26,432 nt of DNA from a virus, in the IMG/VR virus record IMGVR_UViG_3300030329_004222, positions 1 to 26,432 of that record, one strand, 5' to 3'. Under the pieces are notes generated by a model that was not told the origin of the DNA, ran no database searches, and was given only the letters and a program-made list of their open reading frames with translations. The position numbers were made by a program, and so were the translations under genes. Each line of letters opens with the position of its first letter. Position 1 is the first letter of the stretch. Positions 12,971 to 21,581 of this stretch are shown piece by piece.

Positions 12971-14278
12971 TTACCTGAACCCTAGAGACACGAACAGGCC
13001 CTTGGTTCCTGTGCCAGCGGAATCAACGTCAACGCGAATCAAATCTCCGGTTGCGACGTCGTCGCTCGACGTGTCAATTACTGCCGAAGTTGAAGCGTCT
13101 TTTGAGTCCCATTCGCTTTCGTCAATCGTTATTTCAGTTGACAACATGTCGGCCGCAGAACGCGAGCCACCCGCCGTCGCTGCTCGCAACCGCGTTAGCT
13201 GCACCGTCGGTGTGCCGCTCGTTGATTGCGCGCTTCCGACTTGCGCGCCCACCTGAACTAAGTCCATGCCGTCCAAGTCGATTGGAATTCGAAAATACGC
13301 CTTGCCGTCGCCGGCTGTTAGCGTCGTCTCAAAGTCGACCGCATAAATCGTTAGCTCGCGCTCAAGGTCGGTTATTTGAGATTGCGTGATGGATTTATTC
13401 GTTAACGTTTGCTCGCCGTCTAGCGTTACGCAGTCACCTAAATCGATTGCACTCGTCACCGTCAGGTAATCAACTTTTGTTTTGTCGGTGGATGTCATCA
13501 ACCCCGAGTTACTTGAATCAACTTCAGGTAACGTTACGTTTGTGCCACCGGTATTTGAAAGCACGCGTGTACTTGCCGTGTAGGTCAGATCTACCGACGA
13601 CAACGCGCTGTTGAGTGTCGCAAGCTGCGCCGAACTCATCAACCCCGAGTTACTTGAATCAACTTCAGGTAACGTTACGTTTGTGCCACCGGTATTTGAA
13701 AGCACGCGTGTACTTGCCGTGTAGGTCAGATCTACCGACGACAACGCGATGTTGAGCGTCGCAAGCTGCGCCGAACTCATTAATCCCGAGTTACTTGAAT
13801 CAACTTCCGGTAACGTTACGTTTGTGCCACCGGTATTTGAAAGCACGCGTGTACTTGCCGTGTAGGTCAGATCTACCGACTGCAACGCGCTGTTGAGCGT
13901 CGCAAGCTGCGCCGAACTCATCAATCCCGAGTTGCTCGAATCGACTTCACTAATAACGGCATCGGTGCCAGACGAACTTGCAATCGTTCTCGTGCTTGCC
14001 GTCCACGTCAAATCTGTCACGGTCCCCGTGGCGGCGTCGATATACGCTTTTACAGTGCTGTTCTGCACGGGGTTTGTCGAAGATCCCGACATTGACGTGT
14101 CTACCGTAACAGTCGACAAGATGCCTTGCGCAACAAGATAATCGTGATAATTCTGATCGGTCATCAGCTCATCAAGTTGACCTGTTGGCGTCGCGCGTAG
14201 GATCATCCCGTCCGTTGTTGCGCTGCTCGATGTCGCGGTGGTACAGGTTCCGGTTGAGCGTAGTTCGGCCGTTGCCAT
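12971..14278 (-). CDS. Fibre-like tail protein with 47-residue repeats
   Basis: A 435-aa protein. After an N-terminal region (MATAELRSTGTCTTATSSSA) it contains four tandem repeats of 47 residues, typified by EVDSSNSGLMSSAQLATLN and VDLTYTASTRVLSNTGGTNV. The SGLMSSAQ/TDKTKVD pattern (for example NSGLMTSTDKTKVD) is common in shaft regions of phage tail fibres. The C-terminal part (FRIPIDLDGMDLVQVGAQVG) is a distinct beta domain. Position after the distal tail genes supports a tail fibre or tip protein that contacts the host. Confidence 0.75.
   Translation of the reverse strand: MATAELRSTGTCTTATSSSATTDGMILRATPTGQLDELMTDQNYHDYLVAQGILSTVTVDTSMSGSSTNPVQNSTVKAYIDAATGTVTDLTWTASTRTIASSSGTDAVISEVDSSNSGLMSSAQLATLNSALQSVDLTYTASTRVLSNTGGTNVTLPEVDSSNSGLMSSAQLATLNIALSSVDLTYTASTRVLSNTGGTNVTLPEVDSSNSGLMSSAQLATLNSALSSVDLTYTASTRVLSNTGGTNVTLPEVDSSNSGLMTSTDKTKVDYLTVTSAIDLGDCVTLDGEQTLTNKSITQSQITDLERELTIYAVDFETTLTAGDGKAYFRIPIDLDGMDLVQVGAQVGSAQSTSGTPTVQLTRLRAATAGGSRSAADMLSTEITIDESEWDSKDASTSAVIDTSSDDVATGDLIRVDVDSAGTGTKGLFVSLGFR
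13500..14030. repeat. 141-bp tandem repeats within tail fibre gene
   Basis: Units begin at about 13500, 13641, 13782 and 13923, each exactly 141 bp apart. The three leftmost are nearly identical; the one nearest the gene start is diverged. Strict period and near identity show recent expansion or gene conversion in a fibre shaft. Confidence 0.9.
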
Positions 14279-14290
14279 GGTTTAGGATCC

Positions 14291-15376
14291 TTAGCTTAGG
14301 TTGATCGTTGTCCAGGTTGCGTGAAACACACGAATATCCGCATCGGCAGAATTTAGGGAGCTATTGTTTATGCCAATTCGCACTTTCACGCCGCCGCTAG
14401 GCACGACAAGGAGTCTTGTGGCGCTCGCAGTCTGGTGCATTACGTCCGGCCCTGGGTAACCATAAGAACCGGCCTGGTAGTAACTCCAGTCAGGATCATC
14501 GAACTTTTCAAACCGAAACGAAAAGCCCGCAACCCGGTAGTGACCGTCACTATTTCCGCTGGAATATAGCGTAGATGATCCGCCGGCATGAACTTCACCC
14601 GTGTCATTGGTCCCGTGAACATCAATCGTCGTTAGGTAGCTGCCCTCACTAAACTCAATTGCGTCGTCAGCTTCGACGAACGACATTTTTGACGAACTTC
14701 CGTAGGTGTCGGAGTTTGACCAGTCGAGGGTTGTTGTGGAATCAAGGGGCGCGACGGTCGTATCCGGCGTGCTCGGCGTTGTGCTTGAAAATTCGACCGC
14801 AAACGAGTCGGGAATCGGCGTTACATTTACGGCTGGTGATTGCAAGCAGACAACCGCGTCAACGGTTGCGTTTGTGGCCGTCGACGACTTCCAGAGGATT
14901 CTAGCGCTGCCTAGAGATTCCGTCTTAAGTCGCGACGAATCCGACGTGTCAACATCGCAATGCGTGACAGAACCGTGAGTCGCAGACACAAACAGCTTGC
15001 ACGGCACAACACCAGAAACCGCAGCGCGACCAAGGAAGCCCGCCGGCACAGCCTCCTGATAGATCGCGAACTTACCAAGGTGGTCCGCCGTTGGCGTGAC
15101 ACCGCTCCACAGTCCGCGCGTTGCATACTCAGATCCCTCGCTGTCTAGGATTGCCGGCGCACTAAGTCCAATGACGGAAAACCGGTCAAGGTTTGCACCT
15201 GTTCCGTTTTCTACCTTCACCGTTGCGGCCGGTTGCTCTTGCTTCGCGCCCGAAACGTGGCCACGCTGGACGTTGCTAACCTGATTGGCCGCGTCGACAA
15301 ACGCGTTAAAAGCGCCACTCGTCAAGTGTCGGCGAATTGGTGCGCCTTTTGATGCTCGCTTGAAAACTTCAGCCAT
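14291..15376 (-). CDS. Probable distal tail or baseplate protein
   Basis: A 361-aa protein. It has a basic N-terminus (AEVFKRASKGAPIRRHLTSG), a helix (FNAFVDAANQVSNVQRGHV) and then beta-rich sequence (VKVENGTGANLDRFSVIGLS). This pattern (Fxx-A-x-N-x-hVD-A-A, then Vxh-NxTG) is familiar from uncharacterised proteins of environmental siphophage tail regions, but I cannot name the family. The C-terminal 110 residues are Ser/Asp-rich beta sequence that could bind ligand. It lies between the distal tail protein and the fibre gene. Confidence 0.65.
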   Translation of the reverse strand: MAEVFKRASKGAPIRRHLTSGAFNAFVDAANQVSNVQRGHVSGAKQEQPAATVKVENGTGANLDRFSVIGLSAPAILDSEGSEYATRGLWSGVTPTADHLGKFAIYQEAVPAGFLGRAAVSGVVPCKLFVSATHGSVTHCDVDTSDSSRLKTESLGSARILWKSSTATNATVDAVVCLQSPAVNVTPIPDSFAVEFSSTTPSTPDTTVAPLDSTTTLDWSNSDTYGSSSKMSFVEADDAIEFSEGSYLTTIDVHGTNDTGEVHAGGSSTLYSSGNSDGHYRVAGFSFRFEKFDDPDWSYYQAGSYGYPGPDVMHQTASATRLLVVPSGGVKVRIGINNSSLNSADADIRVFHATWTTINLS

Positions 15377-15385
15377 GATTTACAA

Positions 15386-16282
15386 CTACGGGAACAGTGC
15401 AGAAAATGCGGTCGATTCGTAAACGACCGCCAGATTAGCTTGCACAGGAACCGATACGGCCGTTTTTTGTCCGCCGCCATGGTCAACGATGCGCTCAACG
15501 TAATGGACCCATTGATAATCCCAGCCGCCAACGTTGGTAACATCGATTCCGGCGAGTTTTTTAGATGACACGTTTGGGCTAACGCGAAACGTCAAGTTTA
15601 GCTTCCAATCCCTGTCATTGCGCGATTGTCCTCGGCAGGACCAGAATAACAGCTCGCCGGCAGCGTACCCGCGAAAGCTGTCGCTATTCAGTTTGCCGAC
15701 GGAATTCATTACGGTCGTCTGGTAACTATGGGTGCACGTCGAATTACTTGGGTAATAATCAAATGAGAACGACCCAGACGGTCGAAACACGTCCGCACCT
15801 TGATACGCCCCATCTTCGTAATTGAGCCCCTCGTGTTCAACTTTCGGCTCACCCGCGGCGGGAAAGTATTTTTGGGGCTCACGGTCGACCAACGCGGTGC
15901 CCTCCACATAATCTCTGATCGGCTCACGCACTGAAACCGTGTCGAGCGCGACTTCAAAAGAAAACGTACCGTTATTATTTGCGGTGCCGTCAGTGGTTGG
16001 CGAGGTGCCGGTTTCTTGTTGGCTTTTTTTCGGTCCCCTCTTATACGTGGCGCGGCCCGAGTAGAGGCCGGTCGAAAGATCTACCTCTTTACACGACACA
16101 TTGTCGCGCGGCATGTTGTCGAACTCGGTAGGCGCGCTCGAACCTGACGCCGGCGACGCCGCACCCTCCAACAAATCCATCGCGTTCTGCCACGAACTCG
16201 CGCCTTCGACTAGGTACAAGATCGTTGCGCTGTCTTGGTTCCCTGAGTAGCCCTGCCAAAGTTCGTTGACTGCCGTTGCCAT
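15386..16282 (-). CDS. Probable distal tail protein
   Basis: A 298-aa protein directly downstream of the tape measure, the usual place for the distal tail protein. It begins MATAVNELWQGYSGNQDSAT and contains GLYSGRATYKRGPKKS, a conserved-looking aromatic stretch (SGSFSFDYYPSNSTCTHSYQ) and a C-terminal beta pattern. No motif identifies a named family, so the role rests on position and composition. Confidence 0.65.
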   Translation of the reverse strand: MATAVNELWQGYSGNQDSATILYLVEGASSWQNAMDLLEGAASPASGSSAPTEFDNMPRDNVSCKEVDLSTGLYSGRATYKRGPKKSQQETGTSPTTDGTANNNGTFSFEVALDTVSVREPIRDYVEGTALVDREPQKYFPAAGEPKVEHEGLNYEDGAYQGADVFRPSGSFSFDYYPSNSTCTHSYQTTVMNSVGKLNSDSFRGYAAGELLFWSCRGQSRNDRDWKLNLTFRVSPNVSSKKLAGIDVTNVGGWDYQWVHYVERIVDHGGGQKTAVSVPVQANLAVVYESTAFSALFP

Positions 16283-16285
16283 GCC

Positions 16286-17494
16286 TTACTCCGCGAAGTC
16301 TCCAATCAAGTCGTTGTCGAACACGGCGTTTGCAAAGTTTTCGTTGAGCTGCTCTAGCTCTTTAAGTTGATCCTTTGCAAGCTGCTGAAGTTTCGCACCG
16401 CCGCCGCCGGGGTCGAAGAATTGACCGAAGCCGCCCTTCGAAAACTCGCGTTCTGACCACTGGGGCGCTTCGCCAAGCGGCATCTTTTTCAGCCACTGGA
16501 GCGGCGGAGACTCTAGAAACTTAAAAAGATTATGATCGCGGTAGCGATCCGCTCCGATGTCTTTAATCACGATATGCTTTAACAGATCCGCGTTACTAAC
16601 TCGCCCCTCCGATCTTGGGCCACCCGCAAGCGGGAACTTTTCTAAAGTCTCCTCGGGAGTCAACCCCGTCCACTGGCGGGGATCGGTGTTCCGCATCGCC
16701 GCGACTTTTTCGGTCGCTAACTCCGCTACCTCCCGCCGGATCCGTGTCCATTGCCGGGCCTTGCCTAAGATCCTCGTAAAGAGATCGAGTATCCGCGTCA
16801 ACACTGGAGCGATTGTTGCGCCGAGCGCCATGGCGAAACTTCCAGCGGTGGACTTTAACCGGTTCCACGCGTCAGAAAGATCCGCCGCGGCCTTTGCGTT
16901 CGTCGTCGACATCGTCAAGCCAAGCGCGTCCGCCTCCTCTTTTAAGCCCTGAATGTCGGACGTCAGAAGTGGTAGCAGCAAAGAACCTTGCTCGCCGAAC
17001 AGTTTCATCGCGACGGCTGCTTGATCGGTTGGATTTTTGATGTCCGCGATTCGCTCGCCGATCAACGTGAATTGTTCTTCGGGAGTCAGCTTAGCCAGGT
17101 CGGCAAACGTCAAGCCTAGCTTTTTGAACGTCGCCTGCGCCTCGGTCGATCCGCTGCCAAGGCTGGCGATGTTGTTGACCAGCCCCCGGAGCGCCGCTTC
17201 AAATGTCTCAAGATTTGAGCCGCTTTGCTCCGCAGCAAACTTAAGCTGACTAAGCGTCTCAACCGACATCCCGGTCCGCTTGGACATCTTGTCCATCGCG
17301 TCTCCGGCTGCCGTGAACTTAACAACCACAGCGGTTGCCGCCGCACCTATTCCCGTTAAAGCGGCGGCTGCCGGGCCTGCAAGCGCAGCAAGCTTGCTGA
17401 ACTTCCCGCCGATCGCGGAGACGCTCGCGCCGATGCTTTTCCCATCCATGTGCATCTGCACATGGGCGTCGCCCGCCTTGACCCCTTTGCCCAC
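16286..17494 (-). CDS. Tail tape measure protein (short)
   Basis: A 402-aa protein. The N-terminus has alternating Ala/Gly hydrophobic helices (LAALAGPAAAALTGIGAAAT), then helical repeats typical of tape measures: GDAMDKMSKRTGMSVETLSQ, then LKFAAEQSGSNLETFEAALR and KLTPEEQFTLIGERIADI. A second hydrophobic region follows (GSFAMALGATIAPVLTRILD). This MSKRTGMSxExLSQLKFAAEQSG pattern is typical of phage tape measures. By the usual rule of about 0.15 nm per residue the tail would be near 60 nm, short for a siphovirus. The position after the tail chaperone is canonical. Confidence 0.85.
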   Translation of the reverse strand: MGKGVKAGDAHVQMHMDGKSIGASVSAIGGKFSKLAALAGPAAAALTGIGAAATAVVVKFTAAGDAMDKMSKRTGMSVETLSQLKFAAEQSGSNLETFEAALRGLVNNIASLGSGSTEAQATFKKLGLTFADLAKLTPEEQFTLIGERIADIKNPTDQAAVAMKLFGEQGSLLLPLLTSDIQGLKEEADALGLTMSTTNAKAAADLSDAWNRLKSTAGSFAMALGATIAPVLTRILDLFTRILGKARQWTRIRREVAELATEKVAAMRNTDPRQWTGLTPEETLEKFPLAGGPRSEGRVSNADLLKHIVIKDIGADRYRDHNLFKFLESPPLQWLKKMPLGEAPQWSEREFSKGGFGQFFDPGGGGAKLQQLAKDQLKELEQLNENFANAVFDNDLIGDFAE

Positions 17495-17495
17495 A

Positions 17496-17687
17496 TCAAT
17501 TCTCCGTGCTTAGCACTTTTAGGAATCGTACATTGTCTGTCGTGAAGGGAATCGACGTTGCGCCGGCTCGCCAAGGGTGGTTTCGAAACCACTCGACCGG
17601 CGCGCCCTTCGTACGATTGCAGTTGGCCAGTGTTGTGGTGATTGAGCTAATCAAGTCCCATTGCAGAATCATCTTACTCTCTGCCAT
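17496..17687 (-). CDS. Tail assembly chaperone extension (T-like), -1 frame
   Basis: Only 63 aa from its own ATG, but the -1 frame relative to the upstream gene is open from 17921 and lacks any ATG, GTG or TTG before 17687. That upstream part looks coding: DPGDIRQRCYRAAGICGVDA, then HKYSLRELEWMAESK running into MILQWDLISSITTTLANCNR. This LRELxWMAExK...WDxxSxxxxxxANxxR pattern is that of phage tail chaperone extensions. As with lambda G-GT, a -1 frameshift in the overlap should make a fusion product. I found no canonical slippery heptamer; an ATTTTGC stretch near 17792-17798 is one candidate. Confidence 0.65.
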   Translation of the reverse strand: MAESKMILQWDLISSITTTLANCNRTKGAPVEWFRNHPWRAGATSIPFTTDNVRFLKVLSTEN

Positions 17688-17692
17688 CCACT

Positions 17693-18187
17693 CTAGCTCG
17701 CGGAGACTGTACTTGTGCGCGTCGACTCCACAGATGCCGGCAGCTCGGTAGCATCGTTGCCGGATGTCTCCTGGGTCGCCGCAGATAGTTGCAAAATCTG
17801 GTCGTCGCTTAACGTCTCCAGCCGGTCCGACTCCACTCTCTCGATTTCCGCTACTCTTTTCTGAAACGCGATCGCGCGCGTGAGAGTCCGCTGGCGATCG
17901 CTCGGGACAAAAAGCAAATACTCATCGATAAACGCTTTTTGAGCGTCGTGAAGTGCATCGCCAGAAACCGCCGCTCGGAACGTGTCGCGAGTCACTCGCA
18001 TTTTCTTCGCTTGACTCGCGACCATTACCCATAACACGTTCGCCAAATCGATCGCGCTCATATTGACAACCTGGAGGTTGTCCCAGACGCCAATATCAAC
18101 GCCGGTTTCGTCGCGCACCCGATCCATCACGGGGATTGATAATCGCACCTTCCAGAGTCGCCGGTCCGTGTCGGTAAAAGTGTGCAT
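17693..18187 (-). CDS. Tail assembly chaperone (G-like)
   Basis: A 164-aa protein from an ATG at 18187, 1 nt after the stop of the tail tube gene. It begins MHTFTDTDRRLWKVRLSIPV and is helical, acidic and Thr/Ser-rich at its C-terminus. Position between tail tube and tape measure is that of the phage tail assembly chaperone. The N-terminal pattern (DTDRRLWKV, DNLQVVNMSAIDLANVLWVM) resembles chaperone proteins of environmental siphophages. The 3' half overlaps an open -1 frame encoding the second chaperone domain. Confidence 0.75.
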   Translation of the reverse strand: MHTFTDTDRRLWKVRLSIPVMDRVRDETGVDIGVWDNLQVVNMSAIDLANVLWVMVASQAKKMRVTRDTFRAAVSGDALHDAQKAFIDEYLLFVPSDRQRTLTRAIAFQKRVAEIERVESDRLETLSDDQILQLSAATQETSGNDATELPASVESTRTSTVSAS

Positions 18188-18188
18188 C

Positions 18189-18734
18189 CTAGGAACCTGT
18201 AATCTTGTGCCAGCGGCAACCGCTCGCAACCGTTGCGGTGATTGAGAAACGCTGAACGTCTTCGTCAGCCTCTGTTTTTTCCGCGGAAATGTAAAAGTTG
18301 CCACACAAACCCTGTACCGTGTCCCCAACCGAGGGCGCCGTAATCGGATCGTAATCAAAGAAACCAAGCGCCATTTCACCTAGCGAATCCGCCGCGTCAA
18401 TCAATCGCTGCTCAAACGACGTATCACCATCACTGCCGGTGCTCGTCCGCCACAACACCTCAAATGAAACCTCGCCTTGTTTCATGACCGGTTTTTGGGA
18501 CGTGTACCCGCCGGCGACCCGGCCGCGCGTGTTAGTCGACGCGTAAACCGGTGGCGTGTTCAAAGACACGCTTGAGATATTGTTCGCAATATCCGTGGAG
18601 GTGCTCAGCGTGCCAAGCCACGTATTGACAGTGGCTTCACTCACGGGCGTCGCGACCAGTCCTGCACCCGCTGCGCTGGACGCGTCAAAGACGCAAACGG
18701 CATTTCTGCCGGCTGGAATTGTTTCTTGAGCCAT
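18189..18734 (-). CDS. Major tail tube protein
   Basis: A 181-aa protein. It begins MAQETIPAGRNAVCVFDASS and shows the beta-rich mix of tail tube subunits, with YTSQKPVMKQGEVSFEVLWR, then GDTSFEQRLIDAADSLGEMA and GDTVQGLCGNFYISAEKTEA. The GxxTxQxP..KxGxVxFxVxWxxxDxxxFxxL pattern is typical of siphophage tube proteins. It lies between the tail terminator-like gene and the chaperone. The assignment relies on pattern and position. Confidence 0.75.
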   Translation of the reverse strand: MAQETIPAGRNAVCVFDASSAAGAGLVATPVSEATVNTWLGTLSTSTDIANNISSVSLNTPPVYASTNTRGRVAGGYTSQKPVMKQGEVSFEVLWRTSTGSDGDTSFEQRLIDAADSLGEMALGFFDYDPITAPSVGDTVQGLCGNFYISAEKTEADEDVQRFSITATVASGCRWHKITGS

Positions 18735-18737
18735 CGG

Positions 18738-19166
18738 TTATCCCTCTTTATATTCTTCGTATTCGATTTCAAGCGGCGCTTGATAAACGTTCTGGTTTTC
18801 GTTCGTCGCAAAGTCGTATTCCGCGACGCCGGCACCATCGCCAATGGTGGTTTGCTTCGCGCCAGACATCGTCACGCCCTCTAGTTCGTCAAGGACCGTT
18901 TGTGACACCGTCGCGTATTGGTCGTACGTGTAAGTGTTAATAAACCCGATGACGCTGCAAACTAGTTTGTATTGCCGGCGAGTATGCCCGCGAGTTACGC
19001 GCGTCTCGCGAGCGTGTTCGATTTCAGAAACGTAGATCGTCGGAAGCGGATGGTTTTCGATGTCCGCAAATGCGATCGGTGACGACTTGACGGTGACGGG
19101 AACCGAAAACGTAACCGTCCTCAAGTACGTCGCGATTGCGTCGCGGATTTCCTGAATTCGTGCCAT
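18738..19166 (-). CDS. Tail terminator-like (neck) protein
   Basis: A 142-aa protein. N-terminal ARIQEIRDAIATYLRTVTFS is typical of tail completion/terminator proteins, which begin with a helix that packs on the tube end. It is followed by TIYVSEIEHARETRVTRGHT and a strand rich in Tyr. The C-terminus ends in acidic YQAPLEIEYEEYKEG. Position directly before the tail tube gene supports the call. Its ATG overlaps the stop of the neighbour by 1 nt. Confidence 0.65.
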   Translation of the reverse strand: MARIQEIRDAIATYLRTVTFSVPVTVKSSPIAFADIENHPLPTIYVSEIEHARETRVTRGHTRRQYKLVCSVIGFINTYTYDQYATVSQTVLDELEGVTMSGAKQTTIGDGAGVAEYDFATNENQNVYQAPLEIEYEEYKEG

Positions 19167-19606
19167 TAACCTGGCTTCCCGTACGCGGTTCCGTTGTGGT
19201 TGCCGTACTCAACCCCGTCATGGTTCCCGTAACTTGTTGACGACTCCGGCCCTTCGACGCGAGGCGCTAACTCCGCGTGAATCTTGTATTGCCGCTTATC
19301 GTGGTCTTCCCAGCTCCAGACGCGACCGCCCGCCGGATGCACGACCACATAGGTCGTGCCGTCCCAGATGATGTTTGATCCGCGTTCCGGTTGCCGCGGT
19401 AGGTCCGACGCGACAACGGAAAACGCGCGGTATTGCGATTCCATCACAACGCCGCTCTCGCTCTCCGTTTCGTTCGCGCCGGTCATAGGGATAGCCTGCA
19501 AGCTCGCCACCTGCGTGCCATCCGGATAAACAAAGGTTACAGCGACACCGCCGAACACATACTCGGCGTCCCGAAATGCATCGACGATGTCACCGAAAAG
19601 CGTCAC
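19166..19606 (-). CDS. Head-tail connector (head closure-like) protein
   Basis: A 146-aa protein whose start overlaps the capsid stop. The central part is beta-rich (FSVVASDLPRQPERGSNIIW, then DGTTYVVVHPAGGRVWSWED), in keeping with head closure or stopper proteins, which bind at the neck. The C-terminus carries an unusual short repeat (YGNHDGVEYGNHNGTAYGKP). No named family recognised; assignment from position between capsid and tail terminator. Confidence 0.6.
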   Translation of the reverse strand: MTLFGDIVDAFRDAEYVFGGVAVTFVYPDGTQVASLQAIPMTGANETESESGVVMESQYRAFSVVASDLPRQPERGSNIIWDGTTYVVVHPAGGRVWSWEDHDKRQYKIHAELAPRVEGPESSTSYGNHDGVEYGNHNGTAYGKPG

Positions 19607-20541
19607 TAACTCACTGCCGTTTCCGAATCACTGATTCCGCGAGTTGCGAAGATCGGGATTCCTTCAATGTTGTCGGGAGTCGTTGCCGGCGTGCCCACGG
19701 GGTTGTAAGTCGTGCGCGCGCGTCGCATTCGTTCTAGCGCCTTTGGAGACGCGAAAATATGCGTCGGCTCGTCGTCAAACAACTTGATCGCGTCGTAGAT
19801 TTCGTTGTCGAGTTCGGTCGATGCCGTATGATCGACATTACAAATGCGAACAACGCTAGGCCGCGTTGCTGACGCGTGGTTGCTGCCAATCTTCAAGCCG
19901 AGCCAACCGGAAACCGGCGTATAGAGCGCTGGATAAGTTCCCGTGGACGATCCGGCCGTTTCTTGAACGGTCGGCGTGCCCATCGAGATGTCACCGCCTT
20001 TGCCTGTAATGACTTGAACGTCTTCGTCACCTGAACGGACAACGTAAATAGACGTCAGGTTAGACGACCCGCCGCCATCGACGGTGAACGCGTCGGCAAC
20101 CGCATCTAAAGACGCGTCGTCGGCAAACCCATTAAACCCCGCGGCATCGTTGCCGGTGCCTTGGAAAATCTGCTTTTCAGCGGAAAAGAACGCCGATCGC
20201 AAGGCGCGTGCCGCCTCTCGGTTCAACCAAGCTTCGGCGCCGGTCCGGTATTCGTTGGCCGCTTCCATGTCGACGCGGAATGACGCGTCAAGAATCGCGA
20301 GGTTAACGGTCACCGCCGTGTCGGTGCTCGTCTGCACTTCTCGCCCGTTGTTGATCGCGCGAAAGCCCGTGCTTGGCAACGCATAGCGAAAATATTTGTG
20401 CACCGTGTCATTACTTGCAACCACCGCAGACAGGTTGGCAATTGCCGGTGACCGGTCGAGAAAATCCGGAACATCCGTATCGGCCGCGTTGCGATCGTTG
20501 ATCGTCAACAGGTTGGCCGCCGTGAGTAGGCTTTCAGCCAT
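19606..20541 (-). CDS. Major capsid protein
   Basis: A 311-aa protein. It begins MAESLLTAANLLTINDRNAA. Mid-protein EAWLNREAARALRSAFFSAE, then KQIFQGTGNDAAGFNGFADD, resembles the HK97-fold major capsid proteins of the GP7-type group. The C-terminal ASPKALERMRRARTTYNPVG and GIPIFATRGISDSE match the P-domain ending of these proteins. It follows the protease/scaffold, the expected place. No long N-terminal delta domain is visible, in line with a separate scaffold. Confidence 0.8.
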   Translation of the reverse strand: MAESLLTAANLLTINDRNAADTDVPDFLDRSPAIANLSAVVASNDTVHKYFRYALPSTGFRAINNGREVQTSTDTAVTVNLAILDASFRVDMEAANEYRTGAEAWLNREAARALRSAFFSAEKQIFQGTGNDAAGFNGFADDASLDAVADAFTVDGGGSSNLTSIYVVRSGDEDVQVITGKGGDISMGTPTVQETAGSSTGTYPALYTPVSGWLGLKIGSNHASATRPSVVRICNVDHTASTELDNEIYDAIKLFDDEPTHIFASPKALERMRRARTTYNPVGTPATTPDNIEGIPIFATRGISDSETAVS

Positions 20542-20561
20542 CGCTTATACTCCTTTGTATG

Positions 20562-20990
20562 TTACAGCAGTTTTGCAACATCTTTGAAAGGTCGGTACTT
20601 TTCTGTCTCTGAGTCTTCCGCGACAAACGAAACCGGCGCCGGTTCCCCACTCCCCACGCCAGATAGCTTGGCGCGAAGGTCGGAAATAACCGACTCCTGA
20701 TCCTTAATGTGTTGTTGCGTCGCTTCGTCCCAGCTGATTCCAAGCGCGAAATAACGCGCCCCCGCCTCACCAAACACGTCAAGCCAACGTTGGCCCTCGT
20801 TTCGGCGATTCGTCAATTCGGTCTCGACATCGGAAGCCGCCACTTTGGACGCGTCGGCCTCGGACTCCTCCGTATCTAAATCTGGTGCCGTGTCGACAGC
20901 CTCAACGGCCTCAACGGCTCCAGCGTTTTCATTTGCGTTGTTGGCCAATTCCATTTCGGTTTCGGCCGGCGTTGCGTTGTCGTTGGCCAT
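20562..20990 (-). CDS. Nested in-frame scaffold protein
   Basis: Within the protease gene, the ATG at 20990 has GGAGG 8 nt upstream and continues in the same frame for 142 aa (MANDNATPAETEMELANNAN...). It would make the Glu/Ala-rich scaffold without the protease, the same arrangement as lambda Nu3 inside C. Scaffold made in excess over protease is what capsid assembly needs. The existence of the short product is an inference from the strong ribosome site. Confidence 0.65.
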   Translation of the reverse strand: MANDNATPAETEMELANNANENAGAVEAVEAVDTAPDLDTEESEADASKVAASDVETELTNRRNEGQRWLDVFGEAGARYFALGISWDEATQQHIKDQESVISDLRAKLSGVGSGEPAPVSFVAEDSETEKYRPFKDVAKLL

Positions 20991-21581
20991 GTTTCCGGCC
21001 TCCTTTTTTTCAGTCCACGTTACGGAAATTGAATCTTCAGTTTCTGCCGAAAACTCGGTCGCGGTCCACTGATCGGCGCCGCTTTGGACAATGCCAATGG
21101 ACCGCAGCGGCCAAGATCGAACCACGACCCCCGGCCCGTCAAACGTCGTGTTGTTCACCTCCACTGACTCACCTTCCTCGACTTGTTCCAGCTCAATGTT
21201 TGACCCGCCGAACGAAATGCTCGCTTCGTACGGAACACCCTTAGAAGCCTTGTAGAGCAGTTCTTTCGCTGCGTCGTCGCCGTACGGCACGAGCGCCCCG
21301 CTAACCTTCAGATCACCGGTAGAAACGTCAAATCGGTTCGCATAACCGACGACGCGTTTCGGGTCGTGATCAAGATCGACGCTCACCCGGCCGCGGGCTA
21401 GGTGCATCCCTTCAAGATCGTGAACGATGCGGCCCCAGTAGGGGTGATCGATCGCGTGGCCACTGCGCGCCGTCATCGAGAATGGGTAGGTGTCGGCCTC
21501 TTTCCCATTTGCGTCACTCACGTCAACGTCTGCCGCGAATTGGCAAGCGCTTGCCGGTACGTTCTCACGATCCCTATCCAT
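20562..21581 (-). CDS. Prohead protease fused to scaffold
   Basis: A 339-aa protein. The N-terminal half holds the protease: the DHDPKRVVGYA motif (71-81) with His72, and YEASISFGG (118-126) supplying the likely catalytic Ser, as in phage prohead serine proteases (S78/U35 type). The C-terminal half is acidic, Glu/Ala-rich and coiled (AVEAVEAVDTAPDLDTEESE), typical of a scaffold that is cleaved from the shell. An internal start with a strong ribosome site lets the scaffold be made alone. It overlaps the portal stop by 8 nt and precedes the capsid gene. Confidence 0.75.
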   Translation of the reverse strand: MDRDRENVPASACQFAADVDVSDANGKEADTYPFSMTARSGHAIDHPYWGRIVHDLEGMHLARGRVSVDLDHDPKRVVGYANRFDVSTGDLKVSGALVPYGDDAAKELLYKASKGVPYEASISFGGSNIELEQVEEGESVEVNNTTFDGPGVVVRSWPLRSIGIVQSGADQWTATEFSAETEDSISVTWTEKKEAGNMANDNATPAETEMELANNANENAGAVEAVEAVDTAPDLDTEESEADASKVAASDVETELTNRRNEGQRWLDVFGEAGARYFALGISWDEATQQHIKDQESVISDLRAKLSGVGSGEPAPVSFVAEDSETEKYRPFKDVAKLL

